Below are positions 16,923 through 25,074 of a DNA stretch of 41,749 nt, piece by piece. Position 1 is the stretch's first letter. Each line of letters begins with the position of its first letter. Made by a program: the position numbers and the translations under genes. The notes under the pieces are model-generated. The model had not been told where the DNA came from, made no database searches, and was given only the letters and a program-made list of their open reading frames with translations. Location: the NCBI GenBank assembly GCA_003695085.1, contig RFIV01000126.1, positions 1-41,749 on the forward strand. Reading direction: 5' to 3'. This stretch comes from Gammaproteobacteria bacterium. GTDB taxonomy: Bacteria > Pseudomonadota > Gammaproteobacteria > Pseudomonadales > Oleiphilaceae.

Positions 16923-17618
16923 ATGCGTACATCTGACTGGGGGGTGCCTGTCACACTGCTGGTACTGGCTGTCAGCAGCCAATACTCGGGTCTGGATGTC
17001 TGGCTGGCAAGTCATTTCTATGATGCAACGTCCGGCACCTGGCCCTGGCGGGATACCTGGCTGACCAGCACACTGCTGCATACGGATGCCCGCCGGCTGA
17101 TCACCGCTGTGGGCGTCGGCATGCTGCTGGGGTGGCTGGCCTCACTGGTGCGACCCGGCCTGGCATCCCACCGCCGCTACTGGGGCTACCTGTTGCTGGC
17201 GTCGCTTTCCGGTCCCATTGTGGTGGCGGCATTGAAATCCGTCACGCACCTCTATACCCCCTGGGATGTCACACTTTTCGGAGGAGAGTTGCCTCATCTG
17301 CGCCTGTTCGATCCGGTACCCAAGGGGGCTCCGTTCGGTCACGCCTTTCCCGCCGGTCACGCCAGCGCCGGCTATGCGTTTTTCAGCCTCTACTTTCTGG
17401 CCCGCAGCCTCCGCCCGGCCTTGCAGTGGAAGGCACTGGCCGTCCCGGTGGTGCTGGGTCTCGTTCTGGGCGTGGATCAACAGGTGCGTGGTGCACACTT
17501 TCTCAGCCACGACCTGACCACCGCGGCCCTGTGCTGGATGTTGGCAGCCCTTTGGGCCCGCGTCCTGCTCAGCCTTCAACCCCGTGTGCGCGCAGAAACA
17601 GCGATACAGCCTGCCTGA
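16923..17618 (+). CDS. PAP2-superfamily membrane phosphatase with variant motifs
   Basis: 231 residues with about six hydrophobic segments, a PAP2 lipid phosphatase layout. Motif 1 keeps K105 but the usual Arg-Pro is replaced by TPWD (112-115). Motif 2 is PAGH (143-146). Motif 3 is RGAHFLSHD (189-197), where the usual Asp position is unusual. Such variants occur in the subfamily related to lipid A or undecaprenyl pyrophosphate phosphatases. Substrate cannot be assigned. GGGAG precedes the ATG. The last 50 bp overlap the convergent TetR gene. Confidence 0.82.
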   Translation: MRTSDWGVPVTLLVLAVSSQYSGLDVWLASHFYDATSGTWPWRDTWLTSTLLHTDARRLITAVGVGMLLGWLASLVRPGLASHRRYWGYLLLASLSGPIVVAALKSVTHLYTPWDVTLFGGELPHLRLFDPVPKGAPFGHAFPAGHASAGYAFFSLYFLARSLRPALQWKALAVPVVLGLVLGVDQQVRGAHFLSHDLTTAALCWMLAALWARVLLSLQPRVRAETAIQPA

Positions 17619-18168
17619 CGTGGCGCTCCACGGTCGTGGAGTCAACGGGCAGTCCCAGCAGCGCTCGCCAGAACAGATTCCCCCTGAGCACAGCCACATA
17701 GTCCCGAGCTGACCGCTGCGGATCACTGGCGGTCCACTCGCCGGCTTCACGGCGGGATACAAAAAAGGCTTCCAGTGCCTTCAGGGCTTTCTCGGGGCCG
17801 GCGTGGTAAAACTTCTGCCCGACTTCGGGATTGCCCTGCACCTCTCCGATGATGAGACGCACGGCGGCGAGATTGCGCGCATCCAGCAACATGGCCAGAA
17901 ACTCCCGCCCGATTTCTTCCAGGGATTGCCGGATCGGTTGATCCTTCCGTCCGGGCGTGTCAATACCGGCGATGAAGCGCCCGCTGACCTGCTCCACCAC
18001 TGCCTGAAACAGAACGTCCTTGGATGCAAAATGATTATACAGGGTGGCCTTGGATACGCCGGCTCCGCGGGCAACGGCATCCATGCTGGCGCGGCCGAAT
18101 CCACTCTGACAAAACACATCCGTGGCGGCATCGAGAATACGTTGACGACGTTCAGCGCTGAGGGCCAT
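17569..18168 (-). CDS. TetR/AcrR-family repressor of the adjacent efflux genes
   Basis: 199 residues. The helix-turn-helix (about 8-55) is well conserved: RILDAATDVF, SMDAVARGAGVSKATLYNHF, SKDVLF. The C-terminal ligand-binding region resembles the TetR_C domain of AcrR-like regulators (EIGREFLAMLLDARNLAAVRL). It is divergent from the emrA-like gene with a palindromic operator between them, the usual arrangement for a local repressor induced by the pump's substrate. Its 3' end overlaps the PAP2 gene by 50 bp. Confidence 0.93.
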   Translation of the reverse strand: MALSAERRQRILDAATDVFCQSGFGRASMDAVARGAGVSKATLYNHFASKDVLFQAVVEQVSGRFIAGIDTPGRKDQPIRQSLEEIGREFLAMLLDARNLAAVRLIIGEVQGNPEVGQKFYHAGPEKALKALEAFFVSRREAGEWTASDPQRSARDYVAVLRGNLFWRALLGLPVDSTTVERHVRQAVSLFLRAHGVEG

Positions 18169-18202
18169 CGCACTATTGACTCAGTGAAGGTTTTCGTCAA
18201 TT

Positions 18203-18220
18203 CTAAACTGAACCGTTTAG
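18203..18220. promoter_or_regulatory. TetR-type operator upstream of emrA
   Basis: CTAAAC and GTTTAG are exact reverse complements separated by TGAACC; within them AAACNGNNCNGTTT is symmetric. It lies 21 bp before the emrA start and 34 bp before the TetR start on the other strand, well placed to repress both genes. Confidence 0.7.
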
Positions 18221-18241
18221 TTTTCAAAGTGAATCCACGCC

Positions 18242-19363
18242 ATGACTCCAGTGCGCAAACTGACTCTTGTATTCCTGACAGCCGGTCTGACCCTTGGCGG
18301 GTATGCCTGGTGGCATCGTGACGAAGTCTCCACCGAGGATGCTTTTGTTGAGCAGGATGTCGCTTTTCTGGCTCCGCGCATCAGTGGTCAGGTACTGGAG
18401 GTCCGGGTCACGGACAATCAGACTGTGAAAGCGGGTACACTCCTCATCCGGCTGGATCCACAACCGCAAAAACTGGCGGTCAGCAAGGCGGAAGCAGGTC
18501 TGGGGCAAGCTCGCAGCAAGGAGCAGGAGGCCCGGCATGCCCTCAGTCAGTTCAAGGCAACGCTTGAGGCTGACCGGGCAAGGCTGAGTCAGGCACTGGC
18601 TGTCGCCCAGGCGGCACTGGCGGCAGAGCAGGCCAGTCTGGCCCGCACCCGGTCCGAACTGGCGCTGGCCCGGCGAGATGCCAACCGATTTCGCACGCTG
18701 GCCCAACGCAAGCAGGTATCTCAACAGCAGCTGGATCAGGCGGAAACCCGGGTCGCCTCCCTGCAGGCCCAGCTGACGTCTCAGGACGCAGCCGTGGCGG
18801 TTCAGAATGCCCGCGTGCATCAGGCGGAAATCGACCTGGAGACACTGACTGCCCGGGCGCTGCAGATTCCGGTACTCGAAGCCCGCATCGAGGAGGCCCG
18901 GGGGCAACGTCAGGCGGCCGAAGTGGCGCTGGCCGAGGCCCAGCTCCGGCTGGCTGATACCGAGATCCGTGCACCGGCTGACGGCACCGTAACCCATGTG
19001 GACACCCGCCCGGGCAACCAGGTCTCCCCCGCTACCCCCGTGGCCATTCTGGTCTCCGGAACGCCCTGGATCGAAGCCAATTTCAAGGAGACCCAGCTGA
19101 CACGTGTGATCCCCGGTCAGCCCGCCGAAATCCGGCTGGACCGGTATCCCGATGTTCACTTCACAGGGCATGTCGACTCCATTCAACCCGGGACAGGTGC
19201 GCGGTTCAGTGTCCTTCCCCCCGAAAATGCCACAGGCAACTTCGTCAAGGTCACCCAGAGGGTGCCCGTGCGCCTGGTACTGGATTCGCTGCCGGAAGGC
19301 CTGTCTCTGGCCCCGGGCCTTTCAGCACACGTGACGGTGCATACCGGCGATGACCGCCACTAA
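18242..19363 (+). CDS. emrA: HlyD/EmrA-family membrane fusion protein
   Basis: Periplasmic adaptor that links an inner-membrane DHA2 transporter to an outer-membrane channel. 373 residues with one N-terminal membrane anchor (about 5-22), a first lipoyl half-motif (APRISGQVLEVRVTDNQTV), a long coiled-coil hairpin of Ala/Gln/Arg-rich helices (about 80-225), the second lipoyl half (IRAPADGTVTHVDTRPGNQV) and a beta-barrel domain. It overlaps the transporter gene by 14 bp. No outer-membrane factor gene is adjacent, so a shared TolC-like channel is implied. Confidence 0.93.
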   Translation: MTPVRKLTLVFLTAGLTLGGYAWWHRDEVSTEDAFVEQDVAFLAPRISGQVLEVRVTDNQTVKAGTLLIRLDPQPQKLAVSKAEAGLGQARSKEQEARHALSQFKATLEADRARLSQALAVAQAALAAEQASLARTRSELALARRDANRFRTLAQRKQVSQQQLDQAETRVASLQAQLTSQDAAVAVQNARVHQAEIDLETLTARALQIPVLEARIEEARGQRQAAEVALAEAQLRLADTEIRAPADGTVTHVDTRPGNQVSPATPVAILVSGTPWIEANFKETQLTRVIPGQPAEIRLDRYPDVHFTGHVDSIQPGTGARFSVLPPENATGNFVKVTQRVPVRLVLDSLPEGLSLAPGLSAHVTVHTGDDRH

Positions 19364-20873
19364 CCCCTGGCTGATCGCCCCGCTGGTGGCGATCGCAGCG
19401 TTCATGGAGGTGCTCGACATCTCCATTGCCAATGTGTCGCTGCAACACATTGCCGGCAATCTGGGGGCCAGCCCGGAGGAATCCACCTGGATTCTGACCG
19501 CCTACCTCATCACCAATGCCATTGCACTGCCTGTTTCAGGGTGGATGTCAGAATACTTTGGCCGCACGCGATTCTTCAGCGCGTGCATTCTGGGCTTCAC
19601 CCTGGCCTCTCTGGCGTGTGGTCTGGCCCCGTCGCTGGAAGCCCTGATCTTCTTCAGAACCGTACAGGGGCTGACTGGCGGTGCGTTGCAACCGGTGTCC
19701 CAGGCTATTCTGGCCGATGTCTTTCCGGTCGCCCGGCATGGCATGGCCTTTGCGGTCTATGGCATTGCCGTGGTCGCGGCACCCGCCATCGGGCCGGCGT
19801 TGGGGGGTTGGATCACCGATACGTTCAGCTGGCACTGGATTTTTCTGATCAATGTCCCGGTGGGATTCATCCTGCTGGCCCTCTTGCGCCGCTATCTGCC
19901 GGACAGCGGCACGCCATCTCCCGAGAACCGCAAGCCCGTGGACTTCATGGGGTTTGCTCTGATCAGCCTGTCACTGGGGGCGCTGCAGTACGTGCTCGAC
20001 CGGGGCCAGACGGAGGACTGGTTCGCCTCGAACGTCATCATGACCATGTCGGTGCTCTTTGTGCTGGCGGGGAGCTATTACATCGCCCGGGCCCTGTCAC
20101 AACCCCACCCCATCATTGACCTGTCGCTTTTCCGCCACCGCAATTACGCACTGGCCAACCTGATCATGTTCTTTCTGGGGGCCATCCTGATGGGCTCAAC
20201 CGCCATGATGCCCCTGTTCATGCAGCTTTTGCTGGGCTATACAGCGCTGGATGCCGGTCTGGTCCTGTCTCCCGGCGGCGTGGCGCTGATGCTGATGATG
20301 CCGGTTGTCGGCCGACTGGCTGGCAAGACCGATCCTCGCGTGCTGATTACACTGGGACTCCTGTGTACTGCCGGTGCCTTGTGGACACTGGGCAATCTGA
20401 CACTTGAAATCTCGCATGAGCAGTTGATGTGGCTGCGCGTCTGGCAGGCATCGGGCCTGGCCTTTCTCTTTATCCCCACCACGACCGTCGGGTTCAGCGG
20501 GCTTCCGGAAGGTGCGACCAACCAGGCTTCGGCCATGATGGCGTTCATGCGCAACCTGGGGGGTGCAGTGGGCATTGCCATCCTCGTGACGTTTCTGACG
20601 CGGATCACCACCATGGATCACGTGCACTTTGCAGCCCATGCCGCACCGACCTCCCCCCTGTGGCATGCCCATCTGGCTGACATCCGCTCTCTGGTCGGCA
20701 ACGACACCCGCGCCCTGGCCCTGATCGATCTGCGCTGGACAGCGCAAGGACAGCTTCAGGCTTTCAGCACCGGCTTCCGGGGGTTGGCGCTGGTCTTCCT
20801 CGCGCTGATGCCGGCTGTCTGGTTGGTCCGCCTGCCTCCCGGCACACCTGCGCCCGCCAGCGCCGGACACTAA
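19350..20873 (+). CDS. emrB: DHA2-family MFS multidrug efflux transporter (EmrB-like)
   Basis: 507 residues with about 14 hydrophobic segments, the DHA2 (EmrB/QacA) proton-driven drug efflux layout. Typical motifs: MEVLDISIANVSL in the first helix, STWILTAYLI, GWMSEYFGRTRFF (motif A region), and GPALGGWITDTFSWHWIFLINVPVG (motif C region with following loop; shown here as GPALGGWITD and WIFLINVPVG). It is translated with emrA (14 bp overlap) and likely repressed by the divergent TetR protein. Substrate unknown. Confidence 0.94.
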   Translation: MTATNPWLIAPLVAIAAFMEVLDISIANVSLQHIAGNLGASPEESTWILTAYLITNAIALPVSGWMSEYFGRTRFFSACILGFTLASLACGLAPSLEALIFFRTVQGLTGGALQPVSQAILADVFPVARHGMAFAVYGIAVVAAPAIGPALGGWITDTFSWHWIFLINVPVGFILLALLRRYLPDSGTPSPENRKPVDFMGFALISLSLGALQYVLDRGQTEDWFASNVIMTMSVLFVLAGSYYIARALSQPHPIIDLSLFRHRNYALANLIMFFLGAILMGSTAMMPLFMQLLLGYTALDAGLVLSPGGVALMLMMPVVGRLAGKTDPRVLITLGLLCTAGALWTLGNLTLEISHEQLMWLRVWQASGLAFLFIPTTTVGFSGLPEGATNQASAMMAFMRNLGGAVGIAILVTFLTRITTMDHVHFAAHAAPTSPLWHAHLADIRSLVGNDTRALALIDLRWTAQGQLQAFSTGFRGLALVFLALMPAVWLVRLPPGTPAPASAGH

Positions 20874-20937
20874 CCACGACACAAAACGGACAAGACCGCG
20901 CGGGCGGGAGTTGGCATTTGCCAAGGCTTCTCTTAAA

Positions 20938-20958
20938 GTGTCCGGACACACCTATAAT
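20938..20958 (+). promoter_or_regulatory. Promoter of the WS/DGAT gene: perfect TATAAT with an overlapping palindrome
   Basis: A perfect 12 bp palindrome GTGTCCGGACAC (20938-20949) lies directly before a consensus -10, TATAAT (20953-20958). No good -35 is seen 16-18 bp upstream, so an activator may be needed, or the palindrome may bind a repressor between the -35 and -10. Transcription from this -10 would start near 20965, downstream of the ATG at 20957, which argues for the TTG start at 20990. Confidence 0.6.
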
Positions 20959-20989
20959 GACAATCCGGGACAATTCAAGGAGTCACCCG

Positions 20990-22414
20990 TTGAAACCGCT
21001 CAGTCTTGTTGACCAGATCTTTCTCTGGCTGGAACGCCGCCAGCAACCCATGCATGTGGCGGGTCTGCAGCTGTTCGAATTCCCCGAAGAGGCCGGGCCG
21101 GAATACGTCACCGAGCTGGCAGATTTCTGCAAGGCCTTCACCCAGCCCACGGCGCCCTTTGACAAGCGCCTGTACAGCCGTTGGGGGCGGTTCTATTGGG
21201 GCAAGGATCCGCAATTCGACCTTGAGCACCATTTCCGCCATGAAGCCCTGCCCAAGCCCGGCCGCATCCGGGAGCTGCTGGCGCTGGTCTCTGCCGAGCA
21301 CAGCCACCTGATGGATCGCGAGCGCCCCCTCTGGCAGGCCCACCTGATCGAGGGTTTTCAGGACCGCCGCTTCGCGCTGTACTCGAAAATCCATCACAGC
21401 CTGACCGACGGCGTCTCGGCCATGCGCATGGCGCAGCGGGCATTGTCCACCAACCCGAATCAGCGCAACATGCCGCCCCCCTGGGCGCAGAACATGACCC
21501 GCAAGCCCCACGAGGGTCCGGTCATGCCGACGGATGTCATTGGCTCCCTGCGCCACCTGCTGGAGGATGTGACTGAACAGGTGTCCACCATTCCAGGAGT
21601 TGTCTCGGCACTGTACCGAACGATCCGTGATGCACAGGAGCACCCCGACTACGGCTTGCTCTACGATGCGCCCCCCTGCATTCTCAACCAGAAAATTACC
21701 GGCTCCCGCCGTTTCGCGGCTCAGTCATGGTCTCTGGAGCGTCTCAAGACCATCGGCAAGGCCTTTGATGCCACGCTCAATGATGTGGTTCTGGCTCAAT
21801 GTGCGAGCGCACTGCGCGCCTATCTGCTCAGTCAGAATGCGTTGCCGGAGAAGCCACTGGTCGCCATGGTGCCGATGAACCTGCGCCAGGACGATGGCAT
21901 CGGCGGCAATCAGATCGGCATGATCATTACCAGTCTGGCCACGCACATCGAAGATCCGGCGGCACGGCTGCTGGCGATTCAGGATTCGATCCAGGCCTGC
22001 AAGGATCGCTTTGCATCGATGACCCCCGCCGAGATTGTCAATTACACGGCGCTGACCCTGGCACCTGCGGGGATTCAGTTGCTCACGGGCATGGTGCCCA
22101 AGCTGCAGACGTTCAATGTCATCATTTCCAATGTACCCGGCCCGCGCGAGCCACTGTACTGGAACGGCGCACGCCTGCAGGGCATGTATCCGGTCTCCAT
22201 CGTGCTGGATCGGATGGCACTGAACATCACGCTGACGAGCTATGCGGACCAACTGGAGTTTGGCCTGATCGGCTGCCGACGGACGCTGCCCAGCCTCCAG
22301 CGGCTTCTGGACTATCTGGAGAATGGCCTGCTGGAACTGGAAGCCGCCGCCGGGATCACATCGGCCACGACTCGCAAGAAAGGGCGTTCGCGCAGGAAGA
22401 GCGGCACGGCATGA
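20990..22414 (+). CDS. Wax ester synthase / diacylglycerol acyltransferase (WS/DGAT)
   Basis: Transfers acyl groups from acyl-CoA to fatty alcohols or diacylglycerol, making wax esters or triacylglycerol for storage. The active-site motif HHSLTDG is at 135-141, with PLW at 113-115, LNDVVLAQ and the NVPGP segment further on. The start is a TTG at 20990 with AAGGAG seven bases upstream. The resulting N-terminus MKPLSLVDQIFLWLERRQQP closely resembles known bacterial enzymes (MxPLxxxDxxFLxLExRQQP). The in-frame ATG at 20957 overlaps the -10 box. Length 474 is normal. The C-terminus is basic (KKGRSRRK). Overlaps the next small gene by 4 bp. Confidence 0.93.
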   Translation: MKPLSLVDQIFLWLERRQQPMHVAGLQLFEFPEEAGPEYVTELADFCKAFTQPTAPFDKRLYSRWGRFYWGKDPQFDLEHHFRHEALPKPGRIRELLALVSAEHSHLMDRERPLWQAHLIEGFQDRRFALYSKIHHSLTDGVSAMRMAQRALSTNPNQRNMPPPWAQNMTRKPHEGPVMPTDVIGSLRHLLEDVTEQVSTIPGVVSALYRTIRDAQEHPDYGLLYDAPPCILNQKITGSRRFAAQSWSLERLKTIGKAFDATLNDVVLAQCASALRAYLLSQNALPEKPLVAMVPMNLRQDDGIGGNQIGMIITSLATHIEDPAARLLAIQDSIQACKDRFASMTPAEIVNYTALTLAPAGIQLLTGMVPKLQTFNVIISNVPGPREPLYWNGARLQGMYPVSIVLDRMALNITLTSYADQLEFGLIGCRRTLPSLQRLLDYLENGLLELEAAAGITSATTRKKGRSRRKSGTA

Positions 22415-22737
22415 CACTCACCTCTCTGGCCCTGGTACCCGGGCTTGTCGTGCTGATCTACGTGGCCATTCAGGTCACGCAGATCCGCCGGCTGATGCAA
22501 CGGGGCATCGAAATCCGAACCGTTTCCGAACACGGTGAAGCGCCCCCCGTACTGCATGTGGAATTGCTCAACCCGCTTCAGGTGGCACGGTCCGAGTCCA
22601 GCGTGGGTGGCGTGCTGGGCAAGGTTTCCCCTGCCCTGATCCAGCGTCATGTAGCCCAGCGGGTCGCGGAAGAATTGATGGTCAGTTTCCGCGAGCGAGG
22701 CATTGAGGCGCGGATCAGCATCGACGTCTATCGCTGA
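22411..22737 (+). CDS. Small membrane-anchored protein coupled to WS/DGAT, function unknown
   Basis: 108 residues, not recognised. One N-terminal membrane helix (about 4-22: LALVPGLVVLIYVAIQV) is followed by a basic stretch RRLMQRG and a soluble, mixed alpha/beta region ending in a repeated R-x-I pattern (RGIEARISIDVYR). The ATG overlaps the WS/DGAT stop (ATGA), so translation is probably coupled and co-function is possible. It ends 20 bp before the convergent glutathione S-transferase gene. Confidence 0.75.
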   Translation: MTLTSLALVPGLVVLIYVAIQVTQIRRLMQRGIEIRTVSEHGEAPPVLHVELLNPLQVARSESSVGGVLGKVSPALIQRHVAQRVAEELMVSFRERGIEARISIDVYR

Positions 22738-22757
22738 CCCGCATACGCCCGGAGCGT

Positions 22758-23366
22758 TCAGGCCTGTGGACGGGTTGAGGCAAAGGGCGCCTCGGCGGTA
22801 TGCCTGGCGACCCAGTCCGCCAGTTTGGGGTGGGCCGCCTTCCAGCTGCCCATGCCGGCGCGGATATCCAGCCACTCGAGTGTGCACAGCGCAGCAATAT
22901 CGGCCACCGTCATCTTCTCTGCGGCCAGAAACGCCCGGTTCTCGAGCCGGTCAGCCAACGCATCGATCCCCTTCTCAATCTTTTTCTCCTGTCGGGCAAT
23001 CCATGCAGGATTTTGCTGCGCGGGGTCGCGCTTTCGCTCCAGAAAGATCAGCACGCCGGCATCACAAATACCGTCTGCCAGCACCTGATACTGGCGGTCC
23101 AGCAAGCGCAGTTCCGGATCCTCCGGGATCAGTCGCGCCTCCGGATAGCGTGTGTCCAGCAGGTCCGCGATCAGTGCAGAGTCATACCAGATCTGGCCAC
23201 CCGGATCACGCAGGACGGGCACCTTGCTCAGAGGATTGAGCTGATGAACAGGGCTGTCATCCTCCCAGGGTATGGTATTCTCGAACCGGTATTCAATCTG
23301 CTTGAGTGCCAGGATGACCCGGACTTTGCGAACAAAGGGACTGGTAGTGGAACCAAAGAGCTGCAT
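22758..23366 (-). CDS. Glutathione S-transferase family protein
   Basis: 202 residues. An N-terminal thioredoxin-like domain (about 1-75) with TTSPFVRKVRVIL, the cis-Pro motif KVPVLRD and DSALIADLLD is followed by the all-helical GST C-terminal domain with MTVADIAALCTLEWLD. Residue S9 in the TSPF segment is the likely catalytic position. Substrate unknown. AAAGGA lies upstream of the ATG. It is divergent from nhaA across 96 bp. Confidence 0.92.
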   Translation of the reverse strand: MQLFGSTTSPFVRKVRVILALKQIEYRFENTIPWEDDSPVHQLNPLSKVPVLRDPGGQIWYDSALIADLLDTRYPEARLIPEDPELRLLDRQYQVLADGICDAGVLIFLERKRDPAQQNPAWIARQEKKIEKGIDALADRLENRAFLAAEKMTVADIAALCTLEWLDIRAGMGSWKAAHPKLADWVARHTAEAPFASTRPQA

Positions 23367-23402
23367 GGAGTATTCCTTTCCGATACGGTAAGTTCACGAT
23401 TT

Positions 23403-23429
23403 TGTACCATAATCTATGAGAAAGGTACA
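23403..23429. promoter_or_regulatory. Inverted repeat in the GST / nhaA divergent region
   Basis: TGTACC (23403-23408) and GGTACA (23424-23429) are exact reverse complements with 15 nt between. The segment is AT-rich and lies midway between the two divergent starts. Clear promoter hexamers were not found. Short arms make this a weak call. Confidence 0.35.
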
Positions 23430-23462
23430 TATTGAACCAATCAATACAATAGGGAGCGATAG

Positions 23463-24683
23463 ATGATCAAGGCCTTGCGCGACAAGTGGGGAGACGAAGC
23501 TGCAACCGGTATCCTGCTGATGCTTGCGGCGATGGCAGCATTGTTGGCTGCCAATACGCCCCTGGCGTACTGGTACAACTTGCTGCTGGATCTGCCGGTC
23601 ACGGTGCGTGTGGGTCCGGTGGAAATTGACAAGCCGCTGCTGCTGTGGATCAACGATGGCCTGATGGCGGTGTTCTTCTTTCATGTAGGCCTGGAGCTGA
23701 AGAAGGAGGTTGTCAGCGGGCATCTGACACATATGCAAACGGCAGCCCTGCCCGTCGTGGGTGCGATCGGCGGTGTGCTGGTGCCCGCACTGGTGTACAT
23801 TTCCATAGCCAACGACGCGCCTGAACACGGCAAGGGCTGGGCCATTCCCACGGCAACGGATATTGCCTTTGCCATCGGGCTGCTTGCCTTGCTCGGTGAC
23901 CGGGTGCCTCCCGGCCTGCGCATATTTCTTCTGACGCTGGCCATCGTGGATGACCTGATGGCCATCATCATCATCGCCCTGTTCTATACCGATCATCTCT
24001 CGGCTACCGCGCTGCTGATCAGTGCAGCATGCTGTTATCTGCTCTGGCGCCTGAACAAGACAGGCAAGGGCGAAATCGCCCCCTTCATTCTGGTGGGAAT
24101 CGTGATGTGGGTATCGCTGCTCAAGTCCGGGGTTCACGCCACCCTGGCCGGCGTCATACTGGCTCTCTTCATTCCCATGCGCGCCAAGACCGAATCCGGC
24201 AAGGTTATCCGCCCGCTCAACCGCATTTTTCATGACCTCGAAGCGTCCGTCCGCTTCACCATTCTGCCGGTCTTTGCCTTTGCGAACGCGGGTGTCGTCA
24301 TCGGCAATATGGGATTGGATTCCTTGCTGCATCCGGTGCCCATGGGGATAGCGCTGGGGCTGTTCCTGGGCAAGCCAATCGGTATTTTTCTGCTCTGCCG
24401 GCTGTCAGCCCTGGTGGGCATCGGGAAATTACCCAAGGGTGTCAACTGGACCATGCTGCTGGCGGTCGGCATCATTGCGGGCATTGGCTTTACCATGAGC
24501 TTGTTCATCAGCTCGCTGGCCTTCAATACGGATAGCGTGGCGCGCCATTTTGATGAACGCCTGGGCATCCTGATCGGTTCCACCCTGTCCGGCATCGTTG
24601 GCTTTCTGCTGCTCAGGTACACACTGAATCGCACCGCCAGCGACTCACAAACGTCACTCCAACCAGACGGTCCGGATCGATAA
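23463..24683 (+). CDS. nhaA: Na+/H+ antiporter NhaA
   Basis: Inner-membrane sodium/proton antiporter for pH and salt homeostasis. 406 residues, about twelve hydrophobic segments. The TATDIAFAIGLLALLGDRVP stretch and the essential aspartate pair in AIVDDLMAIIIIA (the ion-binding site in the E. coli protein) are present, as is FFFHVGLELKKE near the N-terminus. GGGAG lies six bases before the ATG. The last 71 bp overlap the end of a convergent CheW-like gene, which is unusually long for this type of overlap. Confidence 0.97.
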   Translation: MIKALRDKWGDEAATGILLMLAAMAALLAANTPLAYWYNLLLDLPVTVRVGPVEIDKPLLLWINDGLMAVFFFHVGLELKKEVVSGHLTHMQTAALPVVGAIGGVLVPALVYISIANDAPEHGKGWAIPTATDIAFAIGLLALLGDRVPPGLRIFLLTLAIVDDLMAIIIIALFYTDHLSATALLISAACCYLLWRLNKTGKGEIAPFILVGIVMWVSLLKSGVHATLAGVILALFIPMRAKTESGKVIRPLNRIFHDLEASVRFTILPVFAFANAGVVIGNMGLDSLLHPVPMGIALGLFLGKPIGIFLLCRLSALVGIGKLPKGVNWTMLLAVGIIAGIGFTMSLFISSLAFNTDSVARHFDERLGILIGSTLSGIVGFLLLRYTLNRTASDSQTSLQPDGPDR

Positions 24684-25074
24684 TGGGGAGGCACTCACCC
24701 TCCACGCAGACACCAGAAATGGCCGCAGGTGACCATAACCCGCACTGACCGAGATCAAAGTGCTCACAATCTGCGTCGTCCAGTTCAACAAGCTGTGGCG
24801 GCGCACTGAGCGGCAGGGCCACGCGGCTCATGCCCGGTGTGTGGTAGAGGTTGAGCACAAGTACACCGTTGCAAGGTACGTCTTCGAGCGTGAGCAATGG
24901 AATCCAGTCTCGTTGCCAGGCCACCAGACATCGCCACGGAGGCTTGCTGCCCGGGATGGTGCACACCGAAATGGACTCCTCGTAACCGGCCGCTGTATGC
25001 ACGCTGACGAGCACCGGTGTGCCGCCGGCCACGTCAACCCGCCAGGCGTTCAGGGTAATCGGAGATGAGGACAT
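24613..25074 (-). CDS. Divergent CheW-like protein (last gene of chemosensory cluster)
   Basis: 153 residues with a weak CheW-like pattern: short beta-strand segments, IPLLTLEDV, LVLNLYH, and near the end AISGVCVEGECLPIIDPDRL, which matches the CheW 'functional centre ... DLDRL' ending. CheW proteins couple receptors to CheA-type kinases. The start overlaps the upstream CheW-like gene by 41 bp, with AGGTGA six bases before the ATG. The 3' end overlaps nhaA by 71 bp. Cysteine content is high for the family (7). Assignment rests on the weak pattern plus operon context. Confidence 0.6.
   Translation of the reverse strand: MSSSPITLNAWRVDVAGGTPVLVSVHTAAGYEESISVCTIPGSKPPWRCLVAWQRDWIPLLTLEDVPCNGVLVLNLYHTPGMSRVALPLSAPPQLVELDDADCEHFDLGQCGLWSPAAISGVCVEGECLPIIDPDRLVGVTFVSRWRCDSVCT

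Noticed and set aside
21799..22410. In-frame upstream extension of the small gene at 22411
   Set aside because: Overlaps WS/DGAT out of frame; the ATG at 22411 sits in the classic ATGA stop-start overlap and is followed directly by the membrane helix.
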